64,000 nucleotides of DNA from Colletes latitarsis. Its lineage: Eukaryota > Arthropoda > Insecta > Hymenoptera > Colletidae. The stretch lies in contig NC_135141.1 of assembly GCF_051014445.1 (NCBI RefSeq), positions 4,092,001 to 4,156,000 on the forward strand, written 5' to 3'. Below the pieces are notes generated by a model. That model had not been told where the DNA came from. It did no database searches and worked only from the letters and a program-made list of their open reading frames with translations. A program made the translations under genes and the position numbers. Positions 1-13,875 of the stretch are shown piece by piece (within the stretch, counting starts at the first letter, position 1; each line of letters begins with the position of its first letter).

Positions 1-25
1 AATACTGACCGAATCCAGGTTTAAT

Positions 26-40
26 TCACAGTTACTGTGA
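26..40. repeat. 15-bp palindrome in one monomer class (representative)
   Basis: TCACAGT-T-ACTGTGA is a perfect inverted repeat of 7 bp arms around one central base. It recurs in the monomers that have AATTCACAGTTACTGTGAGG, for example near 2310, 3015, 9355 and 11826. Other monomers keep only the right arm (GACTGTTACTGTG). It could be a protein-binding dyad or chance; nothing else in the sequence decides this. Confidence 0.5.
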
Positions 41-137
41 GGTGCCACATTACTACGTGATTCAAACCCGAAAAAACCCAGGATCTGGCCAACAAGTATG
101 CGATGAAGGCAAAATCATGAGCCAGATGCGGGCATAA

Positions 138-159
138 CCCAGACCTAACCCAGACCTAA
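138..159 (-). repeat. Telomere-like 11-mer pair (representative)
   Basis: Two perfect tandem copies of CCCAGACCTAA (138-148 and 149-159), which read TTAGGTCTGGG on the minus strand. This pair is present in most monomers throughout both arrays, with point variants such as CCCAGGCCTAA, CCCAGACCAAA and CCCAGAACTAA. The motif contains the arthropod telomere unit TTAGG plus a G-rich extension. It is listed here as an example of a module present in most monomers. Confidence 0.85.
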
Positions 160-407
160 CCGGATTTATCCTCTAAAATATTGATCGATACAAGGTTTAA
201 TTGACTGTTACTGTGTGGTACCACATTACTATGTGATTCAGACCCGAAAAAACCCAGGACCCGGCCAACAAGTATGCGAAGAAGGCAAAATCATGAGCCA
301 GATGCGGGCATAATCCAGACCTAACAGGTTTTATCCTCTAAAATATTGATCGATACCAGGTTTAATTGAATGGTACTGTGTGGTCCCACATTACTATGTG
401 ATTCAAA

Positions 408-418
408 CCCAGACCTAA
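408..418 (-). repeat. Telomere-like 11-mer at the second monomer site (representative)
   Basis: A further CCCAGACCTAA lies between ACGTGATTCAA-type sequence and CCCAGGATC. In other monomers the same place holds CCCGAAAAAA (for example 66-75). The 11-mer therefore occupies two separate positions in the monomer, and the second position is either telomere-like or A-rich. The swap between 10 and 11 bp explains part of the 176/177-bp length variation. Confidence 0.75.
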
Positions 419-3300
419 CCCAGGATCCGGTAAACAAGTATGGGAAGAAGGCAAAATCATGAGCCTGATGCGGGCATAACCCAGACGTAACCCAGCCCTA
501 ACCGGTTTTATCATCTAAAATATTGATCGATACCAGGTTTAATTGACTGTTACTGTGTGGTACCACATTACTACGTGATTCAAACCCAGACCTAACCCAG
601 GATCTGGCCAACAAGTATGCGATGAAGGCAAAATCATGAGCCACATGCGGGCATAACCCAGACGTAACCCAGCCCTAACCGGTTTTATCTTCTCAAATAT
701 GTATCGATACCAGGTTTAATTGAATTGTACTGTGTGGTTCCTCATTACTACGTGATTCAATCCCAGACCTAACCCAGGATCTGGCCAACAAAGTATGCGA
801 TGAAGGCAAAATCATGAGCCAGATGCGGGCATAACCCAGACCTAACCCAGACCTAACCGGATTTATCCTCTGAAGTATTGATCGATACAAGGTTTAATTG
901 ACTGTTACTGTGTGGTACCACATTACTACGTGATGCAAACCCGAAAAAACCCAGGATCTGGTAAACAAGTATGCGAAGAAGGCGAAATCATGAGCCAGAT
1001 GCGGGCATAACCCAGACCTAACCCAGGCCTACCCGGGGTTACCGACTAAAATACTGACCGAATCCAGGTTTAATTGAATGGTACTGTGTGGTTCCACATT
1101 ACTACGTGATTCAAACCCAGACCTAACCCAGGATCTGGCCAACAAGTATGCGAAGAAGGCAAAATCATGAGTCAGATGCAGGCATAACCCAGACCTAACC
1201 CAGACCTATCCGGTGTCATCCTTTAAAATATTGTTCGAAACCAGGTTTAATTTAATATTACTGTGTGGTACGACAGTACTACGTGATTCGAAGCCGAAAA
1301 AATCCAGGATCTGGCCAACAGGTATGCGAAGAAGGCAAAATCATGAGCCAGATGCGGGCATAACCCAGACCAAACCCAGACCTAACAGGCTTTATCCTCT
1401 AAAATATTGATCGATACCAGGTTTAATTCAATGGTACTGTGTGGTTCCACATTACTACGTGATTCAAACCCGAAAAAACCCAGGATCTGGCCAAAAAGTA
1501 TGCGAAGATGGCAAAATCATGAGCCACATGCGGGCATAACCCAGACCTAACCCAGACCTAACCGGTTTTATCTTCTAAAATATGTATCGATACCAGGTTT
1601 AATTGAATTGTACTGTGTGGTTCCACATTACTACGTGATTCAAACCCAGACCTAACCCAGGATCTGGCCAACAAGTATGCGATGAAGGCAAAATCATGAG
1701 CCAGATGCGGGCATAACCCAGACCTAACCCAGACCTAACCGGATTTATCCTCTGAAGTATTGATCGATACAAGGTTTAATTGACTGTTACTGTGTGGTAC
1801 CACATTACTACGTGATGCAAACCCGAAAAAACCCAGGATCTGGTAAACAAGTATGCGAAGAGGGCAAAATCTTGAGCCAGATGCGGGCATAACCCAGACC
1901 TAACCCAGACCTAACAGGTTTTATCCTCTAAAATATTGATCGATACCAGGTTTAATTGAATGGTACTGTGTGGTTCCACATTACCATGTGATTCAAACCC
2001 AGACCTAACCCAGGATCTGGTAAACAAGTATGGGAAGAAGGCAAAATCATGAGCCAGATGCGGGCATAACCCAGACCTAACCCAGGCCTAACCGGGGTTA
2101 CCGACTAAAATACTGACCGAATCAAGGTTTAATTGACTGTCACTGTGAGGTACCACATTACTACGTGATTCAAACCCGAAAAAACCCAGGATCTGGCCAA
2201 CACGAATGCGGAAAAGGCAAAATCATGAGACAGATGCGGGCATAACCCAGACCTAACCCAGACCTAACCGGTGTTACCGACTAAAATACAGACCGAATCC
2301 AGGTTTAATTCACAGTTACTGTGAGGTGCCACATTACTACGTGATTCAAACCCGAGAAAACCAAGGATCTGGCCAACAAGTATGCGAAGAAGGCGAAATC
2401 ATGAGCCAGATGCGGGCATAACCCAGACCTAACCCAGACCTAACCGGATTTATCCACTGAAATATTGATCGATACAAGGTTTAATTGACTGTTACTGTGT
2501 GGTACCACATTACTACGTGATGCAAACCCGAAAAAACCCAGGATCTGCTAAACAAGTATGCGAAGAAGGCAAAATCATGAGCCAGATGCGGGCATAACCC
2601 AGACCTACCCCAGACCTAACCGGGGTTACAGACTAAAATACTGACCGAATCCAGGTTTAATTCACTGTTACTGTGAGGTGCCACATTACTACGTGATTCA
2701 AACCCGAAAAAACCAAGGATCTGGCCAACAAGTATGCGAAGAAGGCAAAATCATGAGCCAGATGCGGGCATAACCCAGACCTAACCCAGACCAAACCGGT
2801 ATTATCCTCTAAAATGTGGTTGGACACCAGGTTTAATTGACTGTTTCAGTGTGGTACCACATTACTACGTGATTCAATGCCGAAAAAACCCAGGATCTGG
2901 TAAACAAGTATGCGAAGATGGCCAAATCATGAGCCAGATGCGGGCATAACCCAGACCTAACCCAGACCTAACCGGTGTTACCGATTAAAATACTGACCGA
3001 ATCCAGGTTTAATTCACAGTTACTGTGAGGTGCCACATTACTACGTGATTCAAACCCGAGAAAACCAAGGATCTGGCCAACAAGTATGCGAAGAAGGCGA
3101 AATCATGAGCCAGATGCGGGCATAACCCAGACCTAACCCAGGCCTAACCGGGGTTACCGACTAAAATACTGGCCGAATCCAAGTTTAATTGAATGGTACT
3201 GTGTGGTTCCACATTACTACGTGATTCAAACCCAGACCTAACCCAGGATCTGGCCAACAAGTATGCGAAGAAGGCAAAATCATGAGCCAGATGCAGGTAT

Positions 3301-6133
3301 AACCCAGACCTAACCTTGACCTATCCGGTGTCATCCTTTAAAATATTGATCGAAACCAGGTTTAATTTACTATTACTGTGTGGTACGACAGTACTACGTG
3401 ATTCAAAGTCGAAAAACCCAGGATCTGGCCAACAGGTATGCGAAGAAGGCAAAATCATGAGCCAGATGCGGGCATAACCCAGACCTAACCCAGACCTAAC
3501 CGGTGTTACCGACTAAAATACAGACCGCATTCGGGTTTAATTCACTGTTACTGTGTGGTACCACGTTACTACGTGATTCAAACCCGAAAAAACCAAGGAT
3601 CTGGCCAACACGAATGCGGAAAAGGCAAAATCATGATCCAGATGCGGGCATAACCCAGACCTAACCCAGACCTAACCAGGGTTACCGACTAAAATACTGA
3701 CCGAATCCAGGTTTAATTGACTGTCACTGTGAGGTGCCACATTACTACGTGATTCAAACCCGCAAAAACCCTGGATCTGGCCAACAAGTATGCAAAGATG
3801 GCAAAATCATGAGCCAGATGCGGGCATAACCCAGACCTAACCCAGACCTAACCGGTCTTATCCTCTAAAATATTGATCGACACCAGGTTTAATTGAATTG
3901 TACTGTGTGGTTCCATATTACTACGTGATTCAAACCAAGACCTAACCCAGGATCTGGCCAACAAGTATGCGATGAAGGCAAAATCATGAGCCACATGCGG
4001 GCATAACCCAGACCTAACCCAGACCTAACCGGATTTATCCTCCAAAACATAGACCGATACAAGGTTTAGTTGACTGTTACTGTGTGGTACCACATTACTA
4101 CGTGATGCAAACCCGAAAAAACCCAGGATCTGGTAAACAAGTATGCGAAGAAGGCAAAACCATGAGCCAGATGCAGGCATAACCCAGACCTAACCCAGAC
4201 CTAACCGGGGTTACAGACTAAAATACTGACCGCATCCAGGTTTAATTGACTGTCACTGTGAGGTGCCACATTACTACGTGATTCAAACCCGAAAAAACAC
4301 AGGATCTGGCAAACAAGTATGCGAAGATGGCAAAATCATGAGCCAGATGCGGCCATAACCCCGACCTAACCCAGACCTAACCGGGGTTACCGACTAAAAT
4401 ACTGACCGAATCCAGGTTTAATTCACTGTCACTGTGAGGTGCCACATTACTACGTGATTCAAACCCGAGAAAACCAAGGATCTGGCCAACAAGTATGCGA
4501 AGACGGCGAAATCATGAGCCAGATGCGGGCATAACCCAGACCTAACCCAGACCTAACCGGATTTATCCACTGAAATATTGATCGATACAAGGTTTAATTG
4601 ACTGTTACTGTGTGGTACCACATTACTACGTGATGCAAACCCGAAAAAACCCAGGATCTGCTAAACAAGTATGCGAAGAAGGCAAAATCATGAGCCAGAT
4701 GCGGGCATAACCCAGACCTACCCCAGACCTAACCGGGGTTACAGACTAAAATACTGACCGAATCCAGGTTTAATTCACTGTTACTGTGAGGTGCCACATT
4801 ACTACGTGATTCAAACCCGAAAAAACCAAGGATCTGGCCAACAAGTATGCGAAGAAGGCAAAATCATGAGCCAGATGCGGGCATAACCCAGACCTAACCT
4901 TGACCTATCCGGTGTCATCCTTTAAAATATTGATCGAAACCAGGTTTAATTTACTATTACTGTGTGGTACGACAGTACTACGTGATTCAAAGTCGAAAAA
5001 CCCAGGATCTGGCCAACAGGTATGCGAAGAAGGCAAAATCATGAGCCAGATGCGGGCATAACCCAGACCTAACCCAGACCTAACCGGTGTTACCGACTAA
5101 AATACAGACCGCATTCGGGTTTAATTCACTGTTACTGTGTGGTACCACGTTACTACGTGATTCAAACCCGAAAAAACCAAGGATCTGGCCAACACGAATG
5201 CGGAAAAGGCAAAATCATGATCCAGATGCGGGCATAACCCAGACCTAACCCAGACCTAACCAGGGTTACCGACTAAAATACTGACCGAATCCAGGTTTAA
5301 TTGACTGTCACTGTGAGGTGCCACATTACTACGTGATTCAAACCCGCAAAAACCCTGGATCTGGCCAACAAGTATGCAAAGATGGCAAAATCATGAGCCA
5401 GATGCGGGCATAACCCAGACCTAACCCAGACCTAACCGGTCTTATCCTCTAAAATATTGATCGACACCAGGTTTAATTGAATTGTACTGTGTGGTTCCAT
5501 ATTACTACGTGATTCAAACCAAGACCTAACCCAGGATCTGGCCAACAAGTATGCGATGAAGGCAAAATCATGAGCCACATGCGGGCATAACCCAGACCTA
5601 ACCCAGACCTAACCGGATTTATCCTCCAAAACATAGACCGATACAAGGTTTAGTTGACTGTTACTGTGTGGTACCACATTACTACGTGATGCAAACCCGA
5701 AAAAACCCAGGATCTGGTAAACAAGTATGCGAAGAAGGCAAAACCATGAGCCAGATGCAGGCATAACCCAGACCTAACCCAGACCTAACCGGGGTTACAG
5801 ACTAAAATACTGACCGCATCCAGGTTTAATTGACTGTCACTGTGAGGTGCCACATTACTACGTGATTCAAACCCGAAAAAACACAGGATCTGGCAAACAA
5901 GTATGCGAAGATGGCAAAATCATGAGCCAGATGCGGCCATAACCCCGACCTAACCCAGACCTAACCGGGGTTACCGACTAAAATACTGACCGAATCCAGG
6001 TTTAATTCACTGTCACTGTGAGGTGCCACATTACTACGTGATTCAAACCCGAGAAAACCAAGGATCTGGCCAACAAGTATGCGAAGACGGCGAAATCATG
6101 AGCCAGATGCGGGCATAACCCAGACCTAACCCA
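3301..6133. repeat. 1584-bp higher-order duplication in the satellite
   Basis: Sequence from about 3301 to 4549 recurs with an offset of 1584 bp (9 monomers) at about 4885-6133. Anchors include the private variant TAACCTTGACCTATCC (near 3311 and 4895) and CAGGGTTACC (near 3678 and 5262). The match ends where 4549 goes on to ACCTAACCGGATTTATCC but the second copy goes on to GGCCTATCCGGTGTC. Boundaries are read by eye and good to about 20 bp. Confidence 0.75.
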
Positions 6134-9100
6134 GGCCTATCCGGTGTCATCCTTTAAAATATTGATCGAAACCAGGTTTAATTTACTATTGCCGTGTGGT
6201 ACGACAGTACTACGTGATTCAAAGCCGAAAAACCCCAGGATCTGGCCAACAGGTATGCGAAGAAGGCAAAATCATGAGCCAGATGCGGGCATAACCCAGA
6301 CCTAACCCAGACCTAACCAGTGTTACCGACTAGAATACAGACCGCATTCGGGTTTAATTCACTGTTACTGTGTGGTACCACGTTACTACGTGATTCAAAC
6401 CCGAAAAAACCAAGGATCTGGCCAACACGAATGCGGAAAAGGCAAAATCATGATCCAGATGCGGGCATAACCCAGACCTAACCCAGACCTAACCAGGGTT
6501 ACCGACTAAAATACTGACCGAATCCAGGTTTAATTGACTGTCACTGTGAGGTGCCACATTACTACGTGATTCAAACCCGCAAAAACCCTGGATCTGGCCA
6601 ACAAGTATGCAAAGATGGCAAAATCATGAGCCAGATGCGGGCATAACCCAGACCTAACCCAGACCTAACCGGTCTTATCCTCTAAAATATTGATCGACAC
6701 CAGGTTTAATTGAATTGTACTGTGTGGTTCCATATTACTACGTGATTCAAACCAAGACCTAACCCAGGATCTGGCCAACAAGTATGCGATGAAGGCAAAA
6801 TCATGAGCCACATGCGGGCATAACCCAGACCTAACCCAGACCTAACCGGATTTATCCTCCAAAATATAGACCGATACAAGGTTTAGTTGACTGTTACTGT
6901 GTGGTACCACATTACTACGTGATGCAAACCCGAAAAAACCCAGGATCTGGTAAACAAGTATGCGAAGAAGGCAAAACCATGAGCCAGATGCAGGCATAAC
7001 CCAGACCTAACCCAGACCTAACCGGGGTTACAGACTAAAATACTGACCGCATCCAGGTTTAATTGACTGTCACTGTGAGGTGCCACATTACTACGTGATT
7101 CAAACCCGAAAAAACACAGGATCTGGCAAACAAGTATGCGAAGATGGCAAAATCATGAGCCAGATGCGGGCATAACCCCGACCTAACCCAGACCTAACCG
7201 GGGTTACCGACTAAAATACTGACCGAATCCAGGTTAAATTCACTGTCACTGTGAGGTGCCACATTACTACGTGATTCAAACCCGAAAAACCCCAGGATCT
7301 GGCCAACAAGTATGCGAAGAAGGCAAAATCATGAGCCACATGTGGGCATAACCCAGACCTAACCCAGACCTAACCGATTTTATACTCTTAAATATTGATC
7401 AATACCAGGTTTAATTGAATGGTACTGTATGGTTCCACATTACTACGTGATTCAAACCCAGACCTAACCCAGGATCTGGCCATCAAGTATGCGAAGAAGG
7501 CCAAATCATGAGCCAGATGCGGGCATAACCCAGACCTAACCCAGACCTAACCGGTGTTACCGATTAAAATACTGAACGAATCCAGGTTTAATTCACAGTT
7601 ACTGTGAGGTGCCACATTACTACGTGATTCAAACCCGAGAAAACCAAGGATCTGGCCAACAAGTATGCGAAGAAGGCGAAATCATGAGCCAGATGCGGGC
7701 ATAACCCAGACCTAACCCAGGCCTAACCGGGGTTACCGACTAAAATACTGACCGAATCCAGGTTTAATTGAATGGTACTGTGTGGTTCCACATTACTACG
7801 TGATTCAAACCCAGACCTAACCCAGGATCTGGCCAACAAGTATGCGAAGAAGGCAAAATCATGAGCCAGATGCAGGCATAACCCAGACCTAACCCAGACC
7901 TATCCGGTGTCATCCTTTAAAATATTGATCGAAACCAGGTTTAATTTACTATTACCGTGTGGTACGACAGTACTACGTGATTCAAAGCCGAAAAAACCCA
8001 GGATCTGGCCAACAGGTATGCGAAGAAGGCAAAATCATGAGCCAGATGCGGGCATAACCCAGACCTAACCCAGACCTAACCAGTGTTACCGACTAGAATA
8101 CAGACCGCATTCGGGTTTAATTCACTGTTACTGTGTGGTACCACGTTACTACGTGATTCAAACCCGAAAAAACCAAGGATCTGGCCAACACGAATGCGGA
8201 AAAGGCAAAATCATGATCCAGATGCGGGCATAACCCAGACCTAACCCTGACCTAACCAGGGTTACCGACTAAAATACTGACCGAATCCAGGTTTAATTGA
8301 CTGTCACTGTGAGGTGCCACATTACTACGTGATTCAAACCCGCAAAAACCCTGGATCTGGCCAACAAGTATGCAAAGATGGCAAAATCATGAGCCAGATG
8401 CGGGCATAACCCAGACCTAACCCAGACCTAACCGGTCTTATCCTCTAAAATATTGATCGACACCAGGTTTAATTGAATTGTACTGTGTGGTTCCATATTA
8501 CTACGTGATTCAAACCAAGACCTAACCCAGGATCTGGCCAACAAGTATGCGATGAAGGCAAAATCATGAGCCACATGCGGGCATAACCCAGACCTAACCC
8601 AGACCTAACCGGATTTATCCTCCAAAATATAGACCGATACAAGGTTTAGTTGACTGTTACTGTGTGGTACCACATTACTACGTGATGCAAACCCGAAAAA
8701 ACCCAGGATCTGGTAAACAAGTATGCGAAGAAGGCAAAACCATGAGCCAGATGCAGGCATAACCCAGACCTAACCCAGACCTAACCGGGGTTACAGACTA
8801 AAATACTGACCGCATCCAGGTTTAATTGACTGTCACTGTGAGGTGCCACATTACTACGTGATTCAAACCCGAAAAAACACAGGATCTGGCAAACAAGTAT
8901 GCGAAGATGGCAAAATCATGAGCCAGATGCGGGCATAACCCCGACCTAACCCAGACCTAACCGGGGTTACCGACTAAAATACTGACCGAATCCAGGTTTA
9001 ATTCACTGTCACTGTGAGGTGCCACATTACTACGTGATTCAAACCCGAAAAACCCCAGGATCTGGCCAACAAGTATGCGAAGAAGGCAAAATCATGAGCC

Positions 9101-9600
9101 ACATGTGGGCATAACCCAGACCTAACCCAGACCTAACCGATTTTATACTCTTAAATATTGATCAATACCAGGTTTAATTGAATGGTACTGTATGGTTCCA
9201 CATTACTACGTGATTCAAACCCAGACCTAACCCAGGATCTGGCCATCAAGTATGCGAAGAAGGCCAAATCATGAGCCAGATGCGGGCATAACCCAGACCT
9301 AACCCAGACCTAACCGGTGTTACCGATTAAAATACTGACCGAATCCAGGTTTAATTCACAGTTACTGTGAGGTGCCACATTACTACGTGATTCAAACCCG
9401 AGAAAACCAAGGATCTGGCCAACAAGTATGCGAAGAAGGCGAAATCATGAGCCAGATGCGGGCATAACCCAGACCTAACCCAGGCCTAACCGGGGTTACC
9501 GACTAAAATACTGACCGAATCCAGGTTTAATTGAATGGTACTGTGTGGTTCCACATTACTACGTGATTCAAACCCAGACCTAACCCAGGATCTGGCCAAC
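6134..9600. repeat. 1763-bp tandem higher-order duplication
   Basis: The block starting at the CCGGTGTCATCC of 6141 recurs at 7904, and the match runs on through the rare GCCACATGTGGGC-type monomer (near 7335 and 9098) and the TATACTCTTAAATATTGATC variant to about 9590. The offset is constant at 1763 bp, about ten monomers. Internal parts also match 4909 onward at an offset of 1232 bp, so these blocks are nested rather than simple. Confidence 0.7.
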
Positions 9601-10485
9601 AGGTATGCGAAGAAGGCAAAATCATGAGCCAGATGCGGGCATAACCCAGACCTAACCCAGACCTAACAGGCTTTATCCTCTAAAATATTGATCGATACCA
9701 GGTTTAATTCAATGGTACTGTGTGGTTCCACATTACTACGTGATTCAAACCCGAAAAAACCCAGGATCTGGCCAAAAAGTATGCGAAGATGGCAAAATCA
9801 TGAGCCACATGCGGGCATAACCCAGACCTAACCCAGACCTAACCGGTTTTATCTTCTAAAATATGTATCGATACCAGGTTTAATTGAATTGTACTGTGTG
9901 GTTCCACATTACTACGTGATTCAAACCCAGACCTAACCCAGGATCTGGCCAACAAGTATGCGATGAAGGCAAAATCATGAGCCAGATGCGGGCATAACAC
10001 AGACCTAACCCAGACCTAACCGGATTTATCCCCTGAAGTATTGATCGATACAAGGTTTAATTGACTGTTACTGTGTGGTACCACATTACTACGTGATGCA
10101 AACCCGAAAAAACCCAGGATCTGGTAAACAAGTATGCGAAGAGGGCAAAATCTTGAGCCAGATGCGGGCATAACCCAGACCTAACCCAGACCTAACAGGT
10201 TTTATCCTGTAAAATATTGATCGATACCAGGTTTAATTGAATGGTACTGTGTGGTTCCACATTACTATGTGATTCAAACCCAGACCTAACCCAGGATCTG
10301 GTAAACAAGTATGGGAAGGAGGCAAAATCATGAGCCAGATGCGGGCATAACCCAGACCTAACCCAGGCCTAACCTGGGTTACCGACTAAAATACTGACCG
10401 AATCAAGGTTTAATTGACTGTCACTGTGAGGTACCACATTACTACCTGATTCAAACCCGAAAAAACCCAGGATCTGGCCAACAAG
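9581..10485. repeat. Dispersed copy of the 1300-2204 segment
   Basis: This segment matches 1300-2204 at a constant offset of 8281 bp, including the unusual ACCTAACAGGCTTTATCCTC, the AAAAAGTATGCGAAGATGG stretch and GAGGGCAAAATCTTGAGCC. A few point differences are visible (for example ACACAGACC near 9997). It shows that block duplication has also acted at a distance, not only next door. Confidence 0.65.
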
Positions 10486-11528
10486 TATGCGAAGATGGCA
10501 AAATCATGAGCCACATGCGGGCATAACCCAGACGTAACCCAGACCTAACCGGTTTTATCTTCTCTAATATGTATCGATACCAGGTTTAATTGAATTGTAC
10601 TGTGTGGTTCCTCATTACTACGTGATTCAATCCCAGACCTAACCCAGGATCTGGCCAACAAAGTATGCGATGAAGGCAAAATCATGAGCCAGATGCGGGC
10701 ATAACCCAGACCTAACCCAGACCTAACCGGATTTATCCTCTGAAATATTGATCGATACAAGGTTTAATTGACTGTTACTGTGTGGTACCACATTACTACG
10801 TGATGCAAACCCGAAAAAACCCAGGATCTGGTAAACAAGTATGCGAAGAAGGCGAAATCATGAGCCAGATGCGGGCATAACCCAGACCTAACCCAGGCCT
10901 ACCCGGGGTTACCGACTAAAATACTGACCGAATCCAGGTTTAATTGAATGGTACTGTGTGGTTCCACATTACTACGTGATTCAAACCCAGACCTAACCCA
11001 GGATCTGGCCAACAGGTATGCGAAGAAGGCAAAATCATGAGCCAGATGCGGGCATAACCCAGACCAAACCCAGACCTAACAGGCTTTATCCTCTAAAATA
11101 TTGATCGATACCAGGTTTAATTCAATGGTACTGTGTGGTTCCACATTACTACGTGATTCAAACCCGAAAAAACCCAGGATCTGGCCAAAAAGTATGCGAA
11201 GATGGCAAAATCATGAGCGAGATGCGGGCATAACCCAGACCTAACCCAGACCTAACCGGATTTATCCACTGAAATATTGATCGATACAAGGTTTAATTGA
11301 CTGTTACTGTGTGGTACCACATTACTACGTGATGCAAACCCGAAAAAACCCAGGATCTGCTAAACAAGTATGCGAAGAAGGCAAAATCATGAGCCAGATG
11401 CGGGCATAACCCAGACCTACCCCAGACCTAACCGGGGTTACAGACTAAAATACTGACCGAATCCAGGTTTAATTCACTGTTACTGTGAGGTGCCACATTA
11501 CTACGTGATTCAAACCCGAAAAAACAAA

Positions 11529-13875
11529 GGATCTGGCCAACAAGTATGCGAAGAAGGCAAAATCATGAGCCAGATGCGGGCATAACCCAGACCTAACCCA
11601 GACCAAACCGGTATTATCCTCTAAAATGTGGTTGGACACCAGGTTTAATTGACTGTTTCAGTGTGGTACCACATTACTTCGTGATTCAAACCCGAAAAAA
11701 CCCAGGATCTGGTAAACAAGTATGCGAAGAAGGCCAAATCATGAGCCAGATGCGGGCATAACCCAGACCTAACCCAGACCTAACCGGTGTTACCGATTAA
11801 AATACTGACCGAATCCAGGTTTAATTCACAGTTACTGTGAGGTGCCACATTACTACGTGATTCAAACCCGAAAAAACCCAGGATCTGGCCAACAAGTATG
11901 CGATGAAGGCAAAATCATGAGCCAGATGCGGGCATAACCCAGACCTAACCCAGACCTAACCGGATTTATCCTCTAAAATATTGATCGATACAAGGTTTAA
12001 TTGACTGTTACTGTGTGGTACCACATTACTATGTGATTCAGACCCGAAAAAACCCAGGACCCGGCCAACAAGTATGCGAAGAAGGCAAAATCATGAGCCA
12101 GATGCGGGCATAATCCAGACCTAACAGGTTTTATCCTCTAAAATATTGATCGATACCAGGTTTAATTGAATGGTACTGTGTGGTCCCACATTACTATGTG
12201 ATTCAAACCCAGACCTAACCCAGGATCCGGTAAACAAGTATGGGAAGAAGGCAAAATCATGAGCCTGATGCGGGCATAACCCAGACCTAACCCAGGCCTA
12301 ACCGGGGTTACCGACTAAAATACTGACCGAATCAATGTTTAATTGACTGTCACTGTGAGGTACCACATTACTACGTGATTCAAACCCGAAAAAACCCAGG
12401 ATCTGGCCAAAAAGTATGCGAAGATGGCAAAATCATGAGCCAGATGCGGGCATAACCCAGACCTAACCCTGACCTAACAGGTTTTATCCTCTAAAATATT
12501 GATCGATACCAGCTTTAATTGAATGGTACTGTGAGGTGCCACATTACTACGTGATTCAAACCCGAAAAAACCAAGGATCTGGCCAACAAGTATGCGAAGA
12601 AGGCAAAATCATGAGCCAGATGCGGGCATAACCCAGACCTAACCCAGACCTAACCGGATTTATCCTCTGAAATATTGATCGATACCAGGTTTAATTGAAT
12701 GGTACTGTGTGGTTCCACATTACTACGTGATTCAAACCCAGACCTAACCCAGGATCTGGCCGACAAGTATGCGAAGAAGGCAAAATCATGAGCCAGATGC
12801 AGGCATAACCCAGACCTAACCCAGACCTATCCGGTGTCATCCTTTAAAATATTGATCGAAACCAGGTTTAATTTACTATTACTGTGTGGTACGACAGTAC
12901 TACGTGATTCAAAGCCGAAAAACCCAGGATCTGGCCAACAGGTATGCGAAGAAGGCAAAATCATGAGCCAGATGCGGGCATAACCCAGACCTAACCCAGA
13001 CCTAACAGGTTTTATCCTCTAAAATGTGGTTGGACACCAGGTTTAATTGAATGGTACTGTGTGGTTCCACATTACTATGTGATTCAAACCCAGACCTAAC
13101 CCAGGATCTGGCCGACAAGTATGCGAAGAAGGCAAAATCATGAGCCAGATGCAGGCATAACCCAGACCTAACCCAGACCTATCCGGTGTCATCCTTTAAA
13201 ATATTGATCGAAACCAGGTTTAATTTACTATTACTGTGTGGTACGACAGTACTACGTGATTCAAAGCCGAAAAACCCAGGATCTGGCCAACAAGTATGCG
13301 AAGAAGGCAAAATCATGAGCCAGATGCGGGCATAACCCAGACCTAACCCAGACCAAACCGGTATTATCCTCTAAAATGTGGTTGGACACCAGGTTTAATT
13401 GACTGTTTCAGTGTGGTACCACATTACTTCGTGATTCAAACCCGAAAAAACCCAGGATCTGGTAAACAAGTATGCGAAGAAGGCCAAATCATGAGCCAGA
13501 TGCGGGCATAACCCAGACCTAACCCAGACCTAACCGGTGTTACCGATTAAAATACTGACCGAATCCAGGTTTAATTCACAGTTACTGTGAGGTGCCACAT
13601 TACTACGTGATTCAAACCCGAAAAAACCCAGGATCTGGCCAACAAGTATGCGATGAAGGCAAAATCATGAGCCAGATGCGGGCATAACCCAGACCTAACC
13701 CAGACCTAACCGGATTTATCCTCTAAAATATTGATCGATACAAGGTTTAATTGACTGTTACTGTGTGGTACCACATTACTATGTGATTCAGACCCGAAAA
13801 AACCCAGGACCCGGCCAACAAGTATGCGAAGAAGGCAAAATCATGAGCCAGATGCGGGCATAATCCAGACCTAAC
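11529..13875. repeat. 1.3 copies of the 1750-bp higher-order unit
   Basis: The rare variant ACATTACTTCGTGATTC occurs at 11671 and 13421, exactly 1750 bp apart, and sequence between them equals the unit found again at 15395-20793. The match breaks at about 13876, where the unit would continue AACAGGTTTTATCC but the sequence goes on with AACCCAGACCTAACCGGGG. Inside it, 11801-12280 also matches 1-480 at the window start (offset 11800). Confidence 0.75.
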
